Below, piece by piece: positions 27,251 to 36,685 of a DNA stretch of 64,000 bases. The notes below the pieces were generated by a model that was given only the letters and a program-made list of their open reading frames with translations, searched no databases and was not told the DNA's origin. A program made the position numbers and the translations under genes. The stretch comes from Leisingera daeponensis DSM 23529 (GTDB lineage: Bacteria > Pseudomonadota > Alphaproteobacteria > Rhodobacterales > Rhodobacteraceae). The stretch spans positions 682,225-746,224 of the forward strand of contig NZ_KI421500.1 of NCBI RefSeq assembly GCF_000473145.1. The letters are read 5' to 3'. The first letter of the stretch is position 1, and every line of letters begins with the position of its first letter.

Positions 27251-28215
27251 CTGGCGGCCATCCGCTGCGCCAGCTTCAGGGCTTCGATCAGGCTGGAGGG
27301 GTTGGCCTGGCCGGTGCCTGCGATGTCGAAGGCGGTTCCGTGGTCGGGCGAGGTGCGGATGAAGGGCAGGCCCAGGGTCACGTTGACGCCGCGGTCGAAG
27401 TCCAGCGTCTTGATCGGGATCAGCGCCTGGTCGTGGTACATGCAGACCGCCGCGTCGTAGCGCGCACGGGCGGCGGCATGGAACAAGGTGTCGGCCGGGT
27501 GCGGGCCGGTGACCGCCAGCCCCTCTTTCCGCATCCCGCTGATCAGATCGTTGATCCAATCCAGTTCTTCAGACCCCATGGCGCCGCCTTCGCCCGCGTG
27601 CGGGTTCAGTCCCGCGACGGCGATGCGGGGGGACGCGATGCCAAATTGATCGCGCAGCCCGGCGGCGGTGATCTCGATGGTTTCGCGCAGAAGGCCCGGG
27701 GTCAGCACCTTGGGCACGTCCGCAAGCGCGATGTGGATGGTGGCGGGCACCACCCGCAGCTGGGCGCTGGCCAGCATCATCACCACCCGGTCGCGGCCCG
27801 CCAGGGCAGCGAGGAATTCTGTATGGCCAGGATAGGAAAATCCCGCGCCGTCGATCAGCGCCTTCTTGTGGATGGGAGCAGTGCAGACCGCGGAAGCCTC
27901 GCCCTGCTGGACCAGCCGGACAGCGGTTTCGATGGACTGGATCACACCGGCAGCGTTGGCCGGGTCGGCGGTGCCCTTCACGCTATTGCCGCCAAAGGCG
28001 AGGGGCAGCACCGGAAAGCGGTCTGCGCAGGCTGCTGCGGCCTCTGCCGGGGCGGAAATTTCCCGGACCGGAGTGCCGGCGGGCAGGTGGCGCGGGTCGC
28101 CGATCCAGACGAGCGGGCAGGCGGCGCGCAGAGTGTCCCAGGCCTTGACAGCGATTTCCGGGCCGATGCCTGCGGGCTCGCCGCAGCTGAGCGCAATGGG
28201 CCCGGGCCGGCTCAT
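27244..28215 (-). CDS. pdxA: 4-hydroxythreonine-4-phosphate dehydrogenase
   Basis: The 323-residue NAD-dependent enzyme is in the B6 pathway upstream of PdxJ. It shows CGEPAGIGPEIAVKA, the metal-binding histidine in FSYPGHTEFLA, VPATIHIALADV, GLNPHAGEGGAMG, CMYHDQALIPIKTL and RTSPDHGTAFDIAGTG. Its ATG overlaps the surA stop by 4 bp. The window holds both PdxA and PdxJ, so the joining half of de novo PLP synthesis is complete. Confidence 0.96.
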   Translation of the reverse strand: MSRPGPIALSCGEPAGIGPEIAVKAWDTLRAACPLVWIGDPRHLPAGTPVREISAPAEAAAACADRFPVLPLAFGGNSVKGTADPANAAGVIQSIETAVRLVQQGEASAVCTAPIHKKALIDGAGFSYPGHTEFLAALAGRDRVVMMLASAQLRVVPATIHIALADVPKVLTPGLLRETIEITAAGLRDQFGIASPRIAVAGLNPHAGEGGAMGSEELDWINDLISGMRKEGLAVTGPHPADTLFHAAARARYDAAVCMYHDQALIPIKTLDFDRGVNVTLGLPFIRTSPDHGTAFDIAGTGQANPSSLIEALKLAQRMAASP

Positions 28216-29471
28216 TTGATGTCGATCCGCGCATCCGCGCGCAGCTGCTCCAGGTAGCTGTCGACCAGCGAAGTCATCCGCTGCGCCGTAAGCGCATTCG
28301 CCACGGTTTCGCGGTTTGCGCCCTCGCCAAGGTCGGCGGTGCGGCCGCAGAGCATAAGCACCATCAGGGTCTGGCCGTTGTTGCGGGTCAGCGCGGTGGA
28401 GGTCTCGCCCGGGTCAAGCTTGGCCAGTTCCAGCGCGATATCGCTGGGGATCTCCGCAGGCGGCAGGCTTTCGACCGCCAGAACAGACGGATCCCGCCCC
28501 TGCGCCAGGCCATAGAAGTCCTCGCAGGTGTCGACGCTGTTCACCACCTGCTGCGCGGCGGCCAGAGCTTCGGGCGTGCGCCCGCCGGGCAGGAAATAGG
28601 TGGCATATTCAATGGCGGAAAAGCGCGGGGCGGCGCCTTCAACCTCGCGCAGGCCGCGCATCTGGAACAGCGCTACCGCGCCCTGCAGCGGCAGCGGCTC
28701 GGAAATCTCGCCCGGCTGCAGTGCCAGCACAACCTCTTGCAGCTGCGGCGGCAGCTTGGTCAGCGGCATCCAAGGCAGGCGGCCGCCATCGCCGCGGCTG
28801 CCTGCCGCCGAATACTGGGTGGCGGCGGCGGAGAAGCTGTCATAGCCCTTCAGCTTGGCGACCTGCTCCACCAGCTCTTCGACCTGGGCGGCGTTCTGGT
28901 CGTTGAGCGGCACGATGAATTCGCTCAGCAGAACCTGGACGCTGCCGGTGCCGGAGGTGCCCATGGCGCGGTCGATTTCCTCTGGCGTGGGGCGGGCGCG
29001 GGACAGGAAACGGGCGCGGGTGTATTCGCGCCAGCCAAGCCCGACCTTGGTGAAATCGCGCAGTGTCTGCGGCGCAACGCCCTGCTGCTGCAACACGGTC
29101 AGAAACTCGTTGAGCGACAGGTTGGCGCGCCCGGCCAGTTCTTCCATGCCCGCGGTGATGTCTTCTTCGCTCAGTTCAATTCCGGCCTGCTTCAGCACCA
29201 TCAGCTTGAGCCGGTCATTGATCAGCTCCTCGCGGGCGGTTTCCAGCGGATCGCCCGGAACCCGCAGCGCGGCCTGGAACCGGGCGCGCTGTTCCAGCTC
29301 ATACCGGGTGATGACCTGATCATTCACGGTGATGGCCGGGGCAAAAAGGTTCTGTGCGCCTGCGGGCAGGCCGCTCCAGGCGAGCCCTGCGGCCAGCGCC
29401 AGCGCGGCCGCAGTTCTGAGAGCACGGGAAAGGAAGGGAGCCGGGAACCGGGTATTCACGTCTTGCTGCAT
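28212..29471 (-). CDS. surA: Periplasmic chaperone/peptidyl-prolyl isomerase SurA-like
   Basis: The 419-residue precursor has a signal peptide (about residues 1-40, AAALALAAGLAWSGLPAGAQ). Next comes the SurA N-terminal chaperone domain (VNDQVITRYELEQRARF; LVLKQ region), then a parvulin-type region (LLSEFIVPL, SRGDGGRLPWMPLTKLPPQL, LALQPGEISEPL). In Gram-negatives SurA guides outer-membrane proteins such as LptD. The gene starts inside the 3' end of lptD (16-bp overlap) and couples to pdxA, so client and chaperone are made together. Confidence 0.92.
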   Translation of the reverse strand: MQQDVNTRFPAPFLSRALRTAAALALAAGLAWSGLPAGAQNLFAPAITVNDQVITRYELEQRARFQAALRVPGDPLETAREELINDRLKLMVLKQAGIELSEEDITAGMEELAGRANLSLNEFLTVLQQQGVAPQTLRDFTKVGLGWREYTRARFLSRARPTPEEIDRAMGTSGTGSVQVLLSEFIVPLNDQNAAQVEELVEQVAKLKGYDSFSAAATQYSAAGSRGDGGRLPWMPLTKLPPQLQEVVLALQPGEISEPLPLQGAVALFQMRGLREVEGAAPRFSAIEYATYFLPGGRTPEALAAAQQVVNSVDTCEDFYGLAQGRDPSVLAVESLPPAEIPSDIALELAKLDPGETSTALTRNNGQTLMVLMLCGRTADLGEGANRETVANALTAQRMTSLVDSYLEQLRADARIDIK

Positions 29472-31636
29472 GTCCGCCTGTACTGTTTGCTGCCGCTTTT
29501 TACGGAAAATCCGCTCAGCGAGATGGTAAAGCCGAAATCCGTTGTCGGCTCAACACTTGTTGTTGAGGTATAGCGGCGGTTGACCGAAACGTCGACCGTC
29601 ACGCATTCGTTGCTGTAGGCCACGCCAAGGCCCGCGCGGGTGGCCTGGGCGCCTGCGATGTCGTACCGCAGCCGGGCGCTGGCGGACCAGTTGGGGTTGA
29701 TGTCGTAGCGTCCGTCCACCCACAGTTCCGAGCTTTCCTCGTCCCGGTCTTCATCCGGGTCGGTGCCCAGCCACAGGTAGGTGCCGGCAAGGCTGGAGCG
29801 GCTGGTGTGCCATTCGCCGCGGAACTCTGCCTTGGAAAAGTTGAGCGAACCGTTCAGCAGGCCGCGGGTGGAGACCGCCAGGCTGTCGCCGTATTTGATC
29901 TGGCCCGCCAGCAGGATATCCGACGTGGTGCCGCCCAGGCCCGAGCTTTTGGTGAAGCGGTCATCACCGTCGCTGCGCAGCACCTGGCCCGCGGTGGCGT
30001 AGGCCTGCCAGCCAGTGGGCGCATAGCGGGCCCAATTGGCGCCGTAGACCAGGGTCAGCCCGTCTTCGCGGGCGTCGGTTGCGGGAAAGCGCGACAGCGA
30101 CAGCAGATTGCCCTGGTCGAATTCGACAAAGCGGCTTTCCTCGCTGACCACGTCGCCGCCGCCCTCGTCGCGCCAGCCCAGCTGCAGGATCGGTTCCAGA
30201 TACTGGCTGGCGCCGCCGGCTTCGCGGCGGATCATCGGCAGGCGCAGGGTCAGTGCGCTGCGCGGCGTGAGACGGGTGACTTCCTCGGTATAGAAAGCGT
30301 CGTCGTAGGCGCGGAAGGCGTCGCCGGCGGCGCCGATCTCCCATTCTGCCAGGATGCCGTAGCCCAGGCGCAAGCTGCGGCGCCAGTCGAGGTCAGCGGT
30401 CAGCCGGGACAGGTCGCGGCCGTTGCTGTCGGTGGCGGTGCCTTCGATGCTGGAGCTGCGGTGGTGGCCGTGGCCCTGCAGCGTCAGCCGCAGCTCGCCG
30501 CCGGTGAGGGCCGGGAAATAGCGGGTCTGGTAGAAGGCCTCGGCGATGCCGGAGGGAATGTCGCTCTGCTCCTCGCTGTCGCGCAGGGTCTTGTAATGGG
30601 TGAACGAGGTGCGGAACAGGCTGTCGCGCTTGGACCGGGTCAGCACCGCCTCGGAGCGCAGGCGGTCCAGATCGGGCAGGCCGTAGTCCGCGACATAGGC
30701 GTCGTCCGAGACCGCCTTAACGTCGAAGGTGAAGCGGAAATCGTGCGGCAGATCGAACTGGCCTTCGCCAAAGACATAACCGCGGTCCTCACCGGAGAAC
30801 AGGTCGTCGCGGGTATAGGCGGCGTTGAATTCGATCCTGCCGCGGCGGAACGCCTGACGGTAGCGCACATCCAGCGTTTGGGTGCTGGAGGAGATATAGG
30901 GGGCCAGCGTCAAATCGCGGTGCGGACCCAGCGTGAAGAAATACGGCACCTTGATCCCGGTGCCGAGATTCGAGGTGGAGCGCACAGAGGGCACCAGGAA
31001 CCCGCTGGCGCGGTCCAGCGATGGGTCCGGCAGGCGGATCGCCGGGAAATAGAACACCGGCACATCCAGCACCCTGAGCTGAGCGCTTTCGAAATAGAGC
31101 TGGCGTTCCTGCTGGTCGTGGATCACCCGCTCAGCCCGGATCTGCCACAGCGGCGGGCGGCCGTCGTCGCAGACGTGGCAGGAGGTGACAGCGGTTTTAT
31201 AGAGCTGGGTATAGCGGCCGCTGACCCGTGTCATCTGCAGCGAGGCCAGCTGCAGCTGCTGCTGGAACACCATGCGGGCGCCGGTCAGCAGGCCGTTGCG
31301 CAGGTCGCGGTCCAGCTCGGCTGCATTGGCCAGGATGGTGATGCCGCCATTCTGGTCGATCCGGATCGGGCCTTCGATCTGCAGGGTGCCGTTGGTTTGG
31401 TCAAAGGTGATCTTGCGGGCGCGCAGCCGGATATTGCCCTGGAACGCCTCGACGTTGCCTTCGGCGACCAGAGTGCGGTCCGGGGTAATAAAGACCTGAT
31501 CTGCCACCAGCATCGCGGGCTGCGCCGGATCGGGCGGCACTGCGGTCTGCGCCTGCAGGGCAGGGGCTGTCAACGCCAGCCACGGCAGCACGGCGGAAAG
31601 AAGCAGCGCCCGGCGCAGGTTACCCGTCTTCGGCAT
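29456..31636 (-). CDS. lptD: LPS-assembly protein LptD
   Basis: The 726-residue outer-membrane beta-barrel inserts LPS at the cell surface. A signal peptide ends near ALQAQT. An OstA/LptA-like N-terminal domain follows (MLVADQVFITPDRTLVAEG, then IRLRARKITFDQTNG). The large LptD barrel contains YFPAIRLPDPSLDRASGFL. Cysteines at SCHVCDD and, in the last 60 residues, NECVTV and RRTCSKT could make the disulfides LptD needs. The start overlaps the lptG stop by 17 bp. Confidence 0.95.
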   Translation of the reverse strand: MPKTGNLRRALLLSAVLPWLALTAPALQAQTAVPPDPAQPAMLVADQVFITPDRTLVAEGNVEAFQGNIRLRARKITFDQTNGTLQIEGPIRIDQNGGITILANAAELDRDLRNGLLTGARMVFQQQLQLASLQMTRVSGRYTQLYKTAVTSCHVCDDGRPPLWQIRAERVIHDQQERQLYFESAQLRVLDVPVFYFPAIRLPDPSLDRASGFLVPSVRSTSNLGTGIKVPYFFTLGPHRDLTLAPYISSSTQTLDVRYRQAFRRGRIEFNAAYTRDDLFSGEDRGYVFGEGQFDLPHDFRFTFDVKAVSDDAYVADYGLPDLDRLRSEAVLTRSKRDSLFRTSFTHYKTLRDSEEQSDIPSGIAEAFYQTRYFPALTGGELRLTLQGHGHHRSSSIEGTATDSNGRDLSRLTADLDWRRSLRLGYGILAEWEIGAAGDAFRAYDDAFYTEEVTRLTPRSALTLRLPMIRREAGGASQYLEPILQLGWRDEGGGDVVSEESRFVEFDQGNLLSLSRFPATDAREDGLTLVYGANWARYAPTGWQAYATAGQVLRSDGDDRFTKSSGLGGTTSDILLAGQIKYGDSLAVSTRGLLNGSLNFSKAEFRGEWHTSRSSLAGTYLWLGTDPDEDRDEESSELWVDGRYDINPNWSASARLRYDIAGAQATRAGLGVAYSNECVTVDVSVNRRYTSTTSVEPTTDFGFTISLSGFSVKSGSKQYRRTCSKT

Positions 31637-32723
31637 GGAGAAGCAGTCCCAAGGTCAATAATATTGCAGCGGCAGGCGGTGCCCAAGCAGCCAGCGCCAC
31701 CGGGATTTGCCCGTTCTCGCCAAGGATTTGCGCGAAATTGCGGATGAAATAAAGCCCGAATCCCAGCAGCACTGCCATCAGCACGGCCAGGCCGGTGCCG
31801 CCAAAGCGGGCGTGCCGCATGGTGAAGGAGGCGCCGACCAGCACCATGGCGATCAGGAACAGCGGCCGTGCCAGCTCTGCCTGGTAGCGCACTTCGTAGC
31901 GCTTGGTGGTGAAGCCCGCGGCAGACAGTTCGCGGATGGTGGCGGGCAGGTCGTAGATCGAAATACCGCTGGCGGTGCCCAGCGTGTCGCGGATGCGGTC
32001 GGTGGTCAGCGTCGTCGGCAGCTGCAGCTCGTCATGCGAAGCGGCGCCGGCTTCCGGGTTGATGCCGGCCGTCAGCGGCCAGGACTTGGCATTGGTCAGG
32101 ATCCAGTTGCTGCCGTCCAGCCGGGCGCTTTCGGCGATGATGCGGCGCACCGGTCCGCCGGCGGTGCTGTAGGCATGGATCGACACGTCATGAAGGGTGA
32201 TGTCGGCGGCATCGCCGCTGTAGCCCTTGGCGTGGATGACCGACTGGCCGCGGGCGCCGCCTTGGCGAAGCCACAGGCCCTCGCCGCTGAGCGACAGCGC
32301 GGAAGGGCCGCCGTTGTGATAGGTTTCGGCCAGATCCTGGTAGCGGTTGGCAGTGGCCGCCGCGATCGGGTTCAGCATGGTGACTGCCAGAACCCCGATC
32401 CCGGCAGCCGCCAGCACCGGCGCCGCCAGCGCCCGGATGCCGGAGCGGCCGATGGCGCGGGTCACCACCAGTTCGCTGCTGCGGGCCAGGCCGACAAACA
32501 GCACGATGGTGGTGAGGATCATGATCAGCGGCAGGAACTCGCTGAGCGCGGCCGGAATGTTCAGCAGGCTGAGGCCAACCAGCTCCGGCAGGCCGAGGCC
32601 GGCCCCTTCGAAGCGGCGGATCTGCTCGTTGAGGTCGATCAGAATGACCAGCGTCATTAGGACCGCGCAGATCACCAGGAACCATTGCAGGAACCGGCGC
32701 GCGTAATAGAGATCCAGCTTCAT
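31620..32723 (-). CDS. lptG: LPS export ABC transporter permease LptG
   Basis: The 367-residue inner-membrane permease of the LptB2FG extractor starts MKLDLYYARRFLQWF; six transmembrane helices flank a periplasmic beta-jellyroll domain (about 140-270). Signature segments are RSSELVVTRAIGRSGIRAL (coupling-helix region) and RYEVRYQAELARPLFLIAM. The ATG overlaps the lptF stop (ATGA). A longer frame upstream is the end of lptF in another phase and was discarded. Confidence 0.95.
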   Translation of the reverse strand: MKLDLYYARRFLQWFLVICAVLMTLVILIDLNEQIRRFEGAGLGLPELVGLSLLNIPAALSEFLPLIMILTTIVLFVGLARSSELVVTRAIGRSGIRALAAPVLAAAGIGVLAVTMLNPIAAATANRYQDLAETYHNGGPSALSLSGEGLWLRQGGARGQSVIHAKGYSGDAADITLHDVSIHAYSTAGGPVRRIIAESARLDGSNWILTNAKSWPLTAGINPEAGAASHDELQLPTTLTTDRIRDTLGTASGISIYDLPATIRELSAAGFTTKRYEVRYQAELARPLFLIAMVLVGASFTMRHARFGGTGLAVLMAVLLGFGLYFIRNFAQILGENGQIPVALAAWAPPAAAILLTLGLLLHAEDG

Positions 32724-33838
32724 GCGGACACCTCCTGCCGGATGCGCTTGGGCCGGGAGGCCAGGATCAGGAAGATCAGCGACACGGCCAGACCCAGCAG
32801 GGTGGGCAGGTAGATCAGCGGCCACAGGCCGGGGTTATCCAGCACCGGCTCCGACACGACGCCGCGCAGGCCTTCGACAAAAATCAGCACGACAAAGGCC
32901 AGGAAGGCCTGCCGCCAGACGCCGAAGCGGGAGAAGGTGCCCAGCATCAGCGCCGAAAACCCGATCAGGGCCACCGCCACGCACACCAGCGCGCGGGCAA
33001 AGCGCAGGTGCAGCTCCTCTGCTTGGGCGCCGGCGGAATAGCCGTCAGTGCGGGTGACAGCCTCTGTGCTGGTCATCAACTCCAAGCTGGGGATGGCGCG
33101 GATATTGCGGGCCGGATTCTCAGCTTTGCGCGCCAGGGTGCTGATATCGTATGAGAAATCCGAAAAGAACGTGGTCGACATCCGCTGCGTCTCATTGTCC
33201 AGCCGCTGCGCCATGCCCTCTACCATGATCAGATGCGCGCTGCCTTCGTCGCGCACCAGAAAAGCGCGGGTGCCGGTGTAGGTGACGGTCACCGCAGGGT
33301 CGCGGCGGTCCGACAGGAAGACGTCGTTCAGGGTGCCGTCGGGGTCGATCTGGCGGATGTAAAAGGTGACGCCTTCGGCGGGGTGAAGGAAGTCGCCCTC
33401 GCTCAGCAGTTTGGCGGTGATGTTGCGGGAGACCTCGCTCTCGCGCTCTTCCAGCTGGTTGATCGAGGCGGGCAGCAGGTAGTGGGTCAGCGCCGACATC
33501 ATCAGCGCTGTGATGATGCCAAAGGCCAGCGCCGGGCGGGCCATCTGCCAAGGGCTGGTGCCGGTGGCGCGCAGCACGGTCAGTTCGCTCTCGCTGTTCA
33601 GCCGGTTGGTGACCCATACCGCGGCGCCGAAGGCGGCAATCGGCAGCACCATTCGGATCAGGTTCGGCAGGGTGAGCGCGGTGAATTCCAGGAACACCAG
33701 CGCCGACTGTCCGTTGCCGATCAGCGTGTCAAACAGCACAACTGCCCGGTTGACCCAGAACACGGCCACCAGGATCAGGGCAAAGAAGCCGAAGAAGAGC
33801 AGATACTGTGACAACACATATCTGTCGTAGCGTGACAC
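32720..33838 (-). CDS. lptF: LPS export ABC transporter permease LptF
   Basis: The 372-residue partner of LptG opens with SRYDRYVLSQYLLFFGFFALIL. It has six helices with a periplasmic jellyroll between helices 3 and 4, and a coupling region VTNRLNSESELTVLRATG. It has a GTG start at 33836-33838. It is the promoter-proximal gene of the superoperon lptF-lptG-lptD-surA-pdxA-rsmA-pdxJ, in which every junction down to pdxA overlaps. The ATPase LptB is not in the window. Confidence 0.94.
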   Translation of the reverse strand: MSRYDRYVLSQYLLFFGFFALILVAVFWVNRAVVLFDTLIGNGQSALVFLEFTALTLPNLIRMVLPIAAFGAAVWVTNRLNSESELTVLRATGTSPWQMARPALAFGIITALMMSALTHYLLPASINQLEERESEVSRNITAKLLSEGDFLHPAEGVTFYIRQIDPDGTLNDVFLSDRRDPAVTVTYTGTRAFLVRDEGSAHLIMVEGMAQRLDNETQRMSTTFFSDFSYDISTLARKAENPARNIRAIPSLELMTSTEAVTRTDGYSAGAQAEELHLRFARALVCVAVALIGFSALMLGTFSRFGVWRQAFLAFVVLIFVEGLRGVVSEPVLDNPGLWPLIYLPTLLGLAVSLIFLILASRPKRIRQEVSA

Positions 33839-34039
33839 CCGATCCCCCAGACCTTGCCATTGTTATTTTGCGGGACCTTAGTGGATTTGATTGGCGGGGA
33901 AAACTGCATTCTCGCAAGGCAGCTGGATCGGCGGCGGATTGCGGATAACCGGATGGAACGGCCGGGTCTGGCCAAGCGCCGCTGCGCAGGATACCTCTTG
34001 AGCCAACAATCAGGTGATACCAGCAGGAGTCCGCAACAA

Positions 34040-35515
34040 ATGAGCAGTCTTACCCCGATCCGTTTTGCCGAATACGATCCCAAGGCACTGGCAGAGATGA
34101 CCGGCCGCGTCGCAGTGATGGTCACGCCGGAGGGCAGCATGGATCAGGCGGCGCGCAGCGCCAACCGGCTCAGCAAAGGCGCCATCGCCCGCCTGATCGG
34201 GTCCGAGGGGTTCAAGAAGGCAAAGACCGGCGACGTGATCTCTGTGAGTTGGCCTGCGGGAATACAGGCGGAGGTGCTGGACGTGCTGGTGCTGCCGCGC
34301 AAGCTGACTCCGGTGGAGGCGCGCAAGGCCGGCGCCAACCTGGCCAAGGGGGCCGCTGGCAAGCGTCTGACGGTGATGGCAGGCGGCATGAACAAGGCCG
34401 CCGATCTGATCCAAGGGATTGCACTGCGGGGCTATGAGTTCAACACCCACAAATCGCAGAAAGATGACAAGCCCGAGGGCGAGGTGGTGATCGCTTGCAA
34501 CGCGCCTTCTGAGCTGGAAGCCGCCTGCGCGCCGCTGCTGGCGGTGGCCGAGGGCGTTCACATGACCCGCGATCTGATCAATGAGCCGGCCAACGTGCTG
34601 ACCACCACGGAATTCGCCCGCCGCATCGAAGAGATGACGGAGATCGGCCTGGAGATCGAGATCCTGGAGGAAGCGGACCTGGAGAAGCTGGGCATGCGCA
34701 CGCTGCTGAGTGTGGGGCAGGGGTCCGACAGCCCCTCCAAGGTGGCGGTGATGCAGTGGAAGGGCGGCGCAGACGATGCCGCGCCGCTCGCGCTGGTCGG
34801 CAAGGGCGTGGTGTTCGACACCGGCGGCATCTCCCTGAAGCCTGCAGCCGGCATGGAAGAGATGACGATGGACATGGGCGGCGCGGGTGTCGTGGCCGGC
34901 ACCATGAAGGCGCTGGCGCTGCGCAAGGCCAAGGCCAATGTGGTCGGCCTTGTCGGGCTGGTGGAAAACATGCCCTCCGGCAACGCCATCCGTCCTGGCG
35001 ACGTGGTGAAGTCGATGAAGGGCGACACGGTGGAGATCATCAACACCGACGCCGAAGGCCGTTTGGTTCTGTGCGATGTCCTGTGGTACGCGCAGGAGCG
35101 GTTCAAGCCCGCGGGTGTCATTGATCTGGCGACGCTGACCGGTGCCATCATCATCGGTCTGGGGCATGAGAATGCCGGCGTGTTCTCCAACGACGACGGC
35201 CTTTGCAATGCTTTCCTCAAGGCCGCCGGCGCGGAGGATGAGGGCGCCTGGCGGATGCCCTTGGGCAAGGCTTATGACGAGCAGCTGAAGTCGCGCATAG
35301 CCGACATGAAGAACGTGGGCGGGCGTCCCGCGGGTTCGATCACTGCGGCGCAGTTCCTTCAGCGGTTCATCAAGGACGGCATGCCCTGGATCCATCTGGA
35401 CATTGCGGGCGTTGCTTCGGTGAAGTCGGATACCGCCTACGCGCCCAAGGGCGCAACCGGCTGGGGCGTGATGGCGCTGAACCGTCTGGTCGCTGATAAG
35501 TTCGAGGCGGAATAA
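34040..35515 (+). CDS. pepA: Leucyl aminopeptidase (M17)
   Basis: The 491-residue cytoplasmic aminopeptidase has two metals. GKGVVFDTGGISLKP with GMEEMTMDMGGAG supplies metal ligands and the catalytic lysine; the M17 signature NTDAEGRLVL follows. The N-terminal macro-like domain (1-170) has the usual low conservation. AGGAG is 10 bases before ATG 34040. It is divergent from lptF with about 200 bp between starts, and holC follows 6 bp later: the lptFG/pepA-holC neighbourhood also known from gamma-proteobacteria. Confidence 0.96.
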   Translation: MSSLTPIRFAEYDPKALAEMTGRVAVMVTPEGSMDQAARSANRLSKGAIARLIGSEGFKKAKTGDVISVSWPAGIQAEVLDVLVLPRKLTPVEARKAGANLAKGAAGKRLTVMAGGMNKAADLIQGIALRGYEFNTHKSQKDDKPEGEVVIACNAPSELEAACAPLLAVAEGVHMTRDLINEPANVLTTTEFARRIEEMTEIGLEIEILEEADLEKLGMRTLLSVGQGSDSPSKVAVMQWKGGADDAAPLALVGKGVVFDTGGISLKPAAGMEEMTMDMGGAGVVAGTMKALALRKAKANVVGLVGLVENMPSGNAIRPGDVVKSMKGDTVEIINTDAEGRLVLCDVLWYAQERFKPAGVIDLATLTGAIIIGLGHENAGVFSNDDGLCNAFLKAAGAEDEGAWRMPLGKAYDEQLKSRIADMKNVGGRPAGSITAAQFLQRFIKDGMPWIHLDIAGVASVKSDTAYAPKGATGWGVMALNRLVADKFEAE

Positions 35516-35521
35516 ACACTT

Positions 35522-35980
35522 ATGGGGGCTGCCTATTTCTATCATCTGACCCGCAGGCCGCTGGAAGAGACCCTGCCGGTCCTTCTGGACAAGGCGCGCG
35601 GGGCGGGCTGGCGCATTGCGGTGCGCGGGCGCGATCCCGAACGCATGGCCTGGCTGGATGACCGTTTGTGGCAGGGGCCGGAGGAAAGCTTTCCCGCCCA
35701 CGGCCTGGCGGGCGGCCCCCATGATGCGCTGCAGCCGGTCCTGCTGACGGCAGGGCCGGAGGCGGCCAATTCACCCGATTGCGTGATGGCGGTGGATGGC
35801 GCCGCCGTCACCGCGGAGGAGGTGCAGGCGCTGAGCCGCGTCTGCATCTTGTTTGACGGCACCGATCCGGAGGCTGTGCAGCACGCCCGCACCCAGTGGA
35901 AAAGCCTGACAGATGCCGGCTGCTCCGCCCAGTACTGGTCGGAGGAAAGCGGGCGCTGGGAAAAGAAGGCGGAAAAATAG
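35522..35980 (+). CDS. holC: DNA polymerase III chi subunit
   Basis: This 152-residue clamp-loader accessory protein links the polymerase to SSB. It begins GAAYFYHLTRRPLEETLPVLL; GWRIAVRGRDPERMAWLDDRLW and RVCILFDGTDPEAVQHARTQWK are typical. It sits 6 bp after pepA, clearly co-transcribed. The tail ends Glu/Lys-rich (RWEKKAEK). Confidence 0.94.
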   Translation: MGAAYFYHLTRRPLEETLPVLLDKARGAGWRIAVRGRDPERMAWLDDRLWQGPEESFPAHGLAGGPHDALQPVLLTAGPEAANSPDCVMAVDGAAVTAEEVQALSRVCILFDGTDPEAVQHARTQWKSLTDAGCSAQYWSEESGRWEKKAEK

Positions 35981-36114
35981 GCTGCTTCGCACCGGAAATC
36001 GGCAGGTTTCCGCCAGTTCCCGTCAGTTTTATTTCATTTGTGCAGGAAATGCTCGCCTGATTGCGGTTCGCGCTTTAATCCTCCCGGTCAAAAGATCAAG
36101 ACACTGGGGGACAG

Positions 36115-36666
36115 ATGATTTCAAAGCGTGTGTTTCTGCGGCCGCGGCTTCTGCCCATTGTTGGGGCGGCGCTGCTGGTGCTGGCAAATTGCGGTGCTCC
36201 CCAGGGCGGGTCTGTCGGCCGGGCCGAGGTCGACGTCGAGCGTCTGGATTTCGCAGTTCAGGAAGTCCAATCCCTGCGGTCCAAGGGCAAGCGGGTGTGG
36301 TGCGTGCCGTTTGCACGCAACGCCAGCGGCATCGAGATCTACGGCAATGCCAAGACCTGGTGGTCACAGGCCGAAGGTCAGTTCAGCCGCGGGAAACAGC
36401 CGCAGCCCGGCGCGGTGATGGCCTTTCAGGCGACCCGCTCAAACCCGCTGGGTCACGTCGCGGTGGTGTCCAAGGTCGAAAACCCCCGCCGGATCGAGAT
36501 CAACCACGCCAACTGGCACCGCAACAAGGTATCGCTGGGCATGGCGGTGGTTGATGTGTCGGCAGCCAATGACTGGTCCGCTGTGCGGCTGGAAAGTAAT
36601 CCGGGCGCATTCGGGCGCGTTTACCCCATCCTTGGCTTCATCTCGCCGCAGCCCGGCGCCGGGTGA
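36115..36666 (+). CDS. CHAP-domain lipoprotein (probable amidase/peptidoglycan hydrolase)
   Basis: The 183-residue precursor has a signal segment ending VLANC (Cys26; Asn before Cys is unusual for a lipobox). A CHAP domain follows with catalytic Cys63 in RVWCVPFARN, His114 in LGHVAVVSKV and INHANW as third element. CHAP enzymes cut amide bonds in peptidoglycan or glutathionyl-spermidine; here a cell-wall role in the periplasm is likely. GGGGGACAG precedes the ATG. It converges with the globin gene 19 bp away. Confidence 0.87.
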   Translation: MISKRVFLRPRLLPIVGAALLVLANCGAPQGGSVGRAEVDVERLDFAVQEVQSLRSKGKRVWCVPFARNASGIEIYGNAKTWWSQAEGQFSRGKQPQPGAVMAFQATRSNPLGHVAVVSKVENPRRIEINHANWHRNKVSLGMAVVDVSAANDWSAVRLESNPGAFGRVYPILGFISPQPGAG

Positions 36667-36685
36667 GATATGACGCGAGCAGCTG

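Noticed and set aside
29807..31747. 646-codon open frame antisense to lptD
   Set aside because: It is the usual long shadow frame of a high-GC gene; its composition is that of mirrored codons and no domain is visible, while lptD on the other strand is clear.
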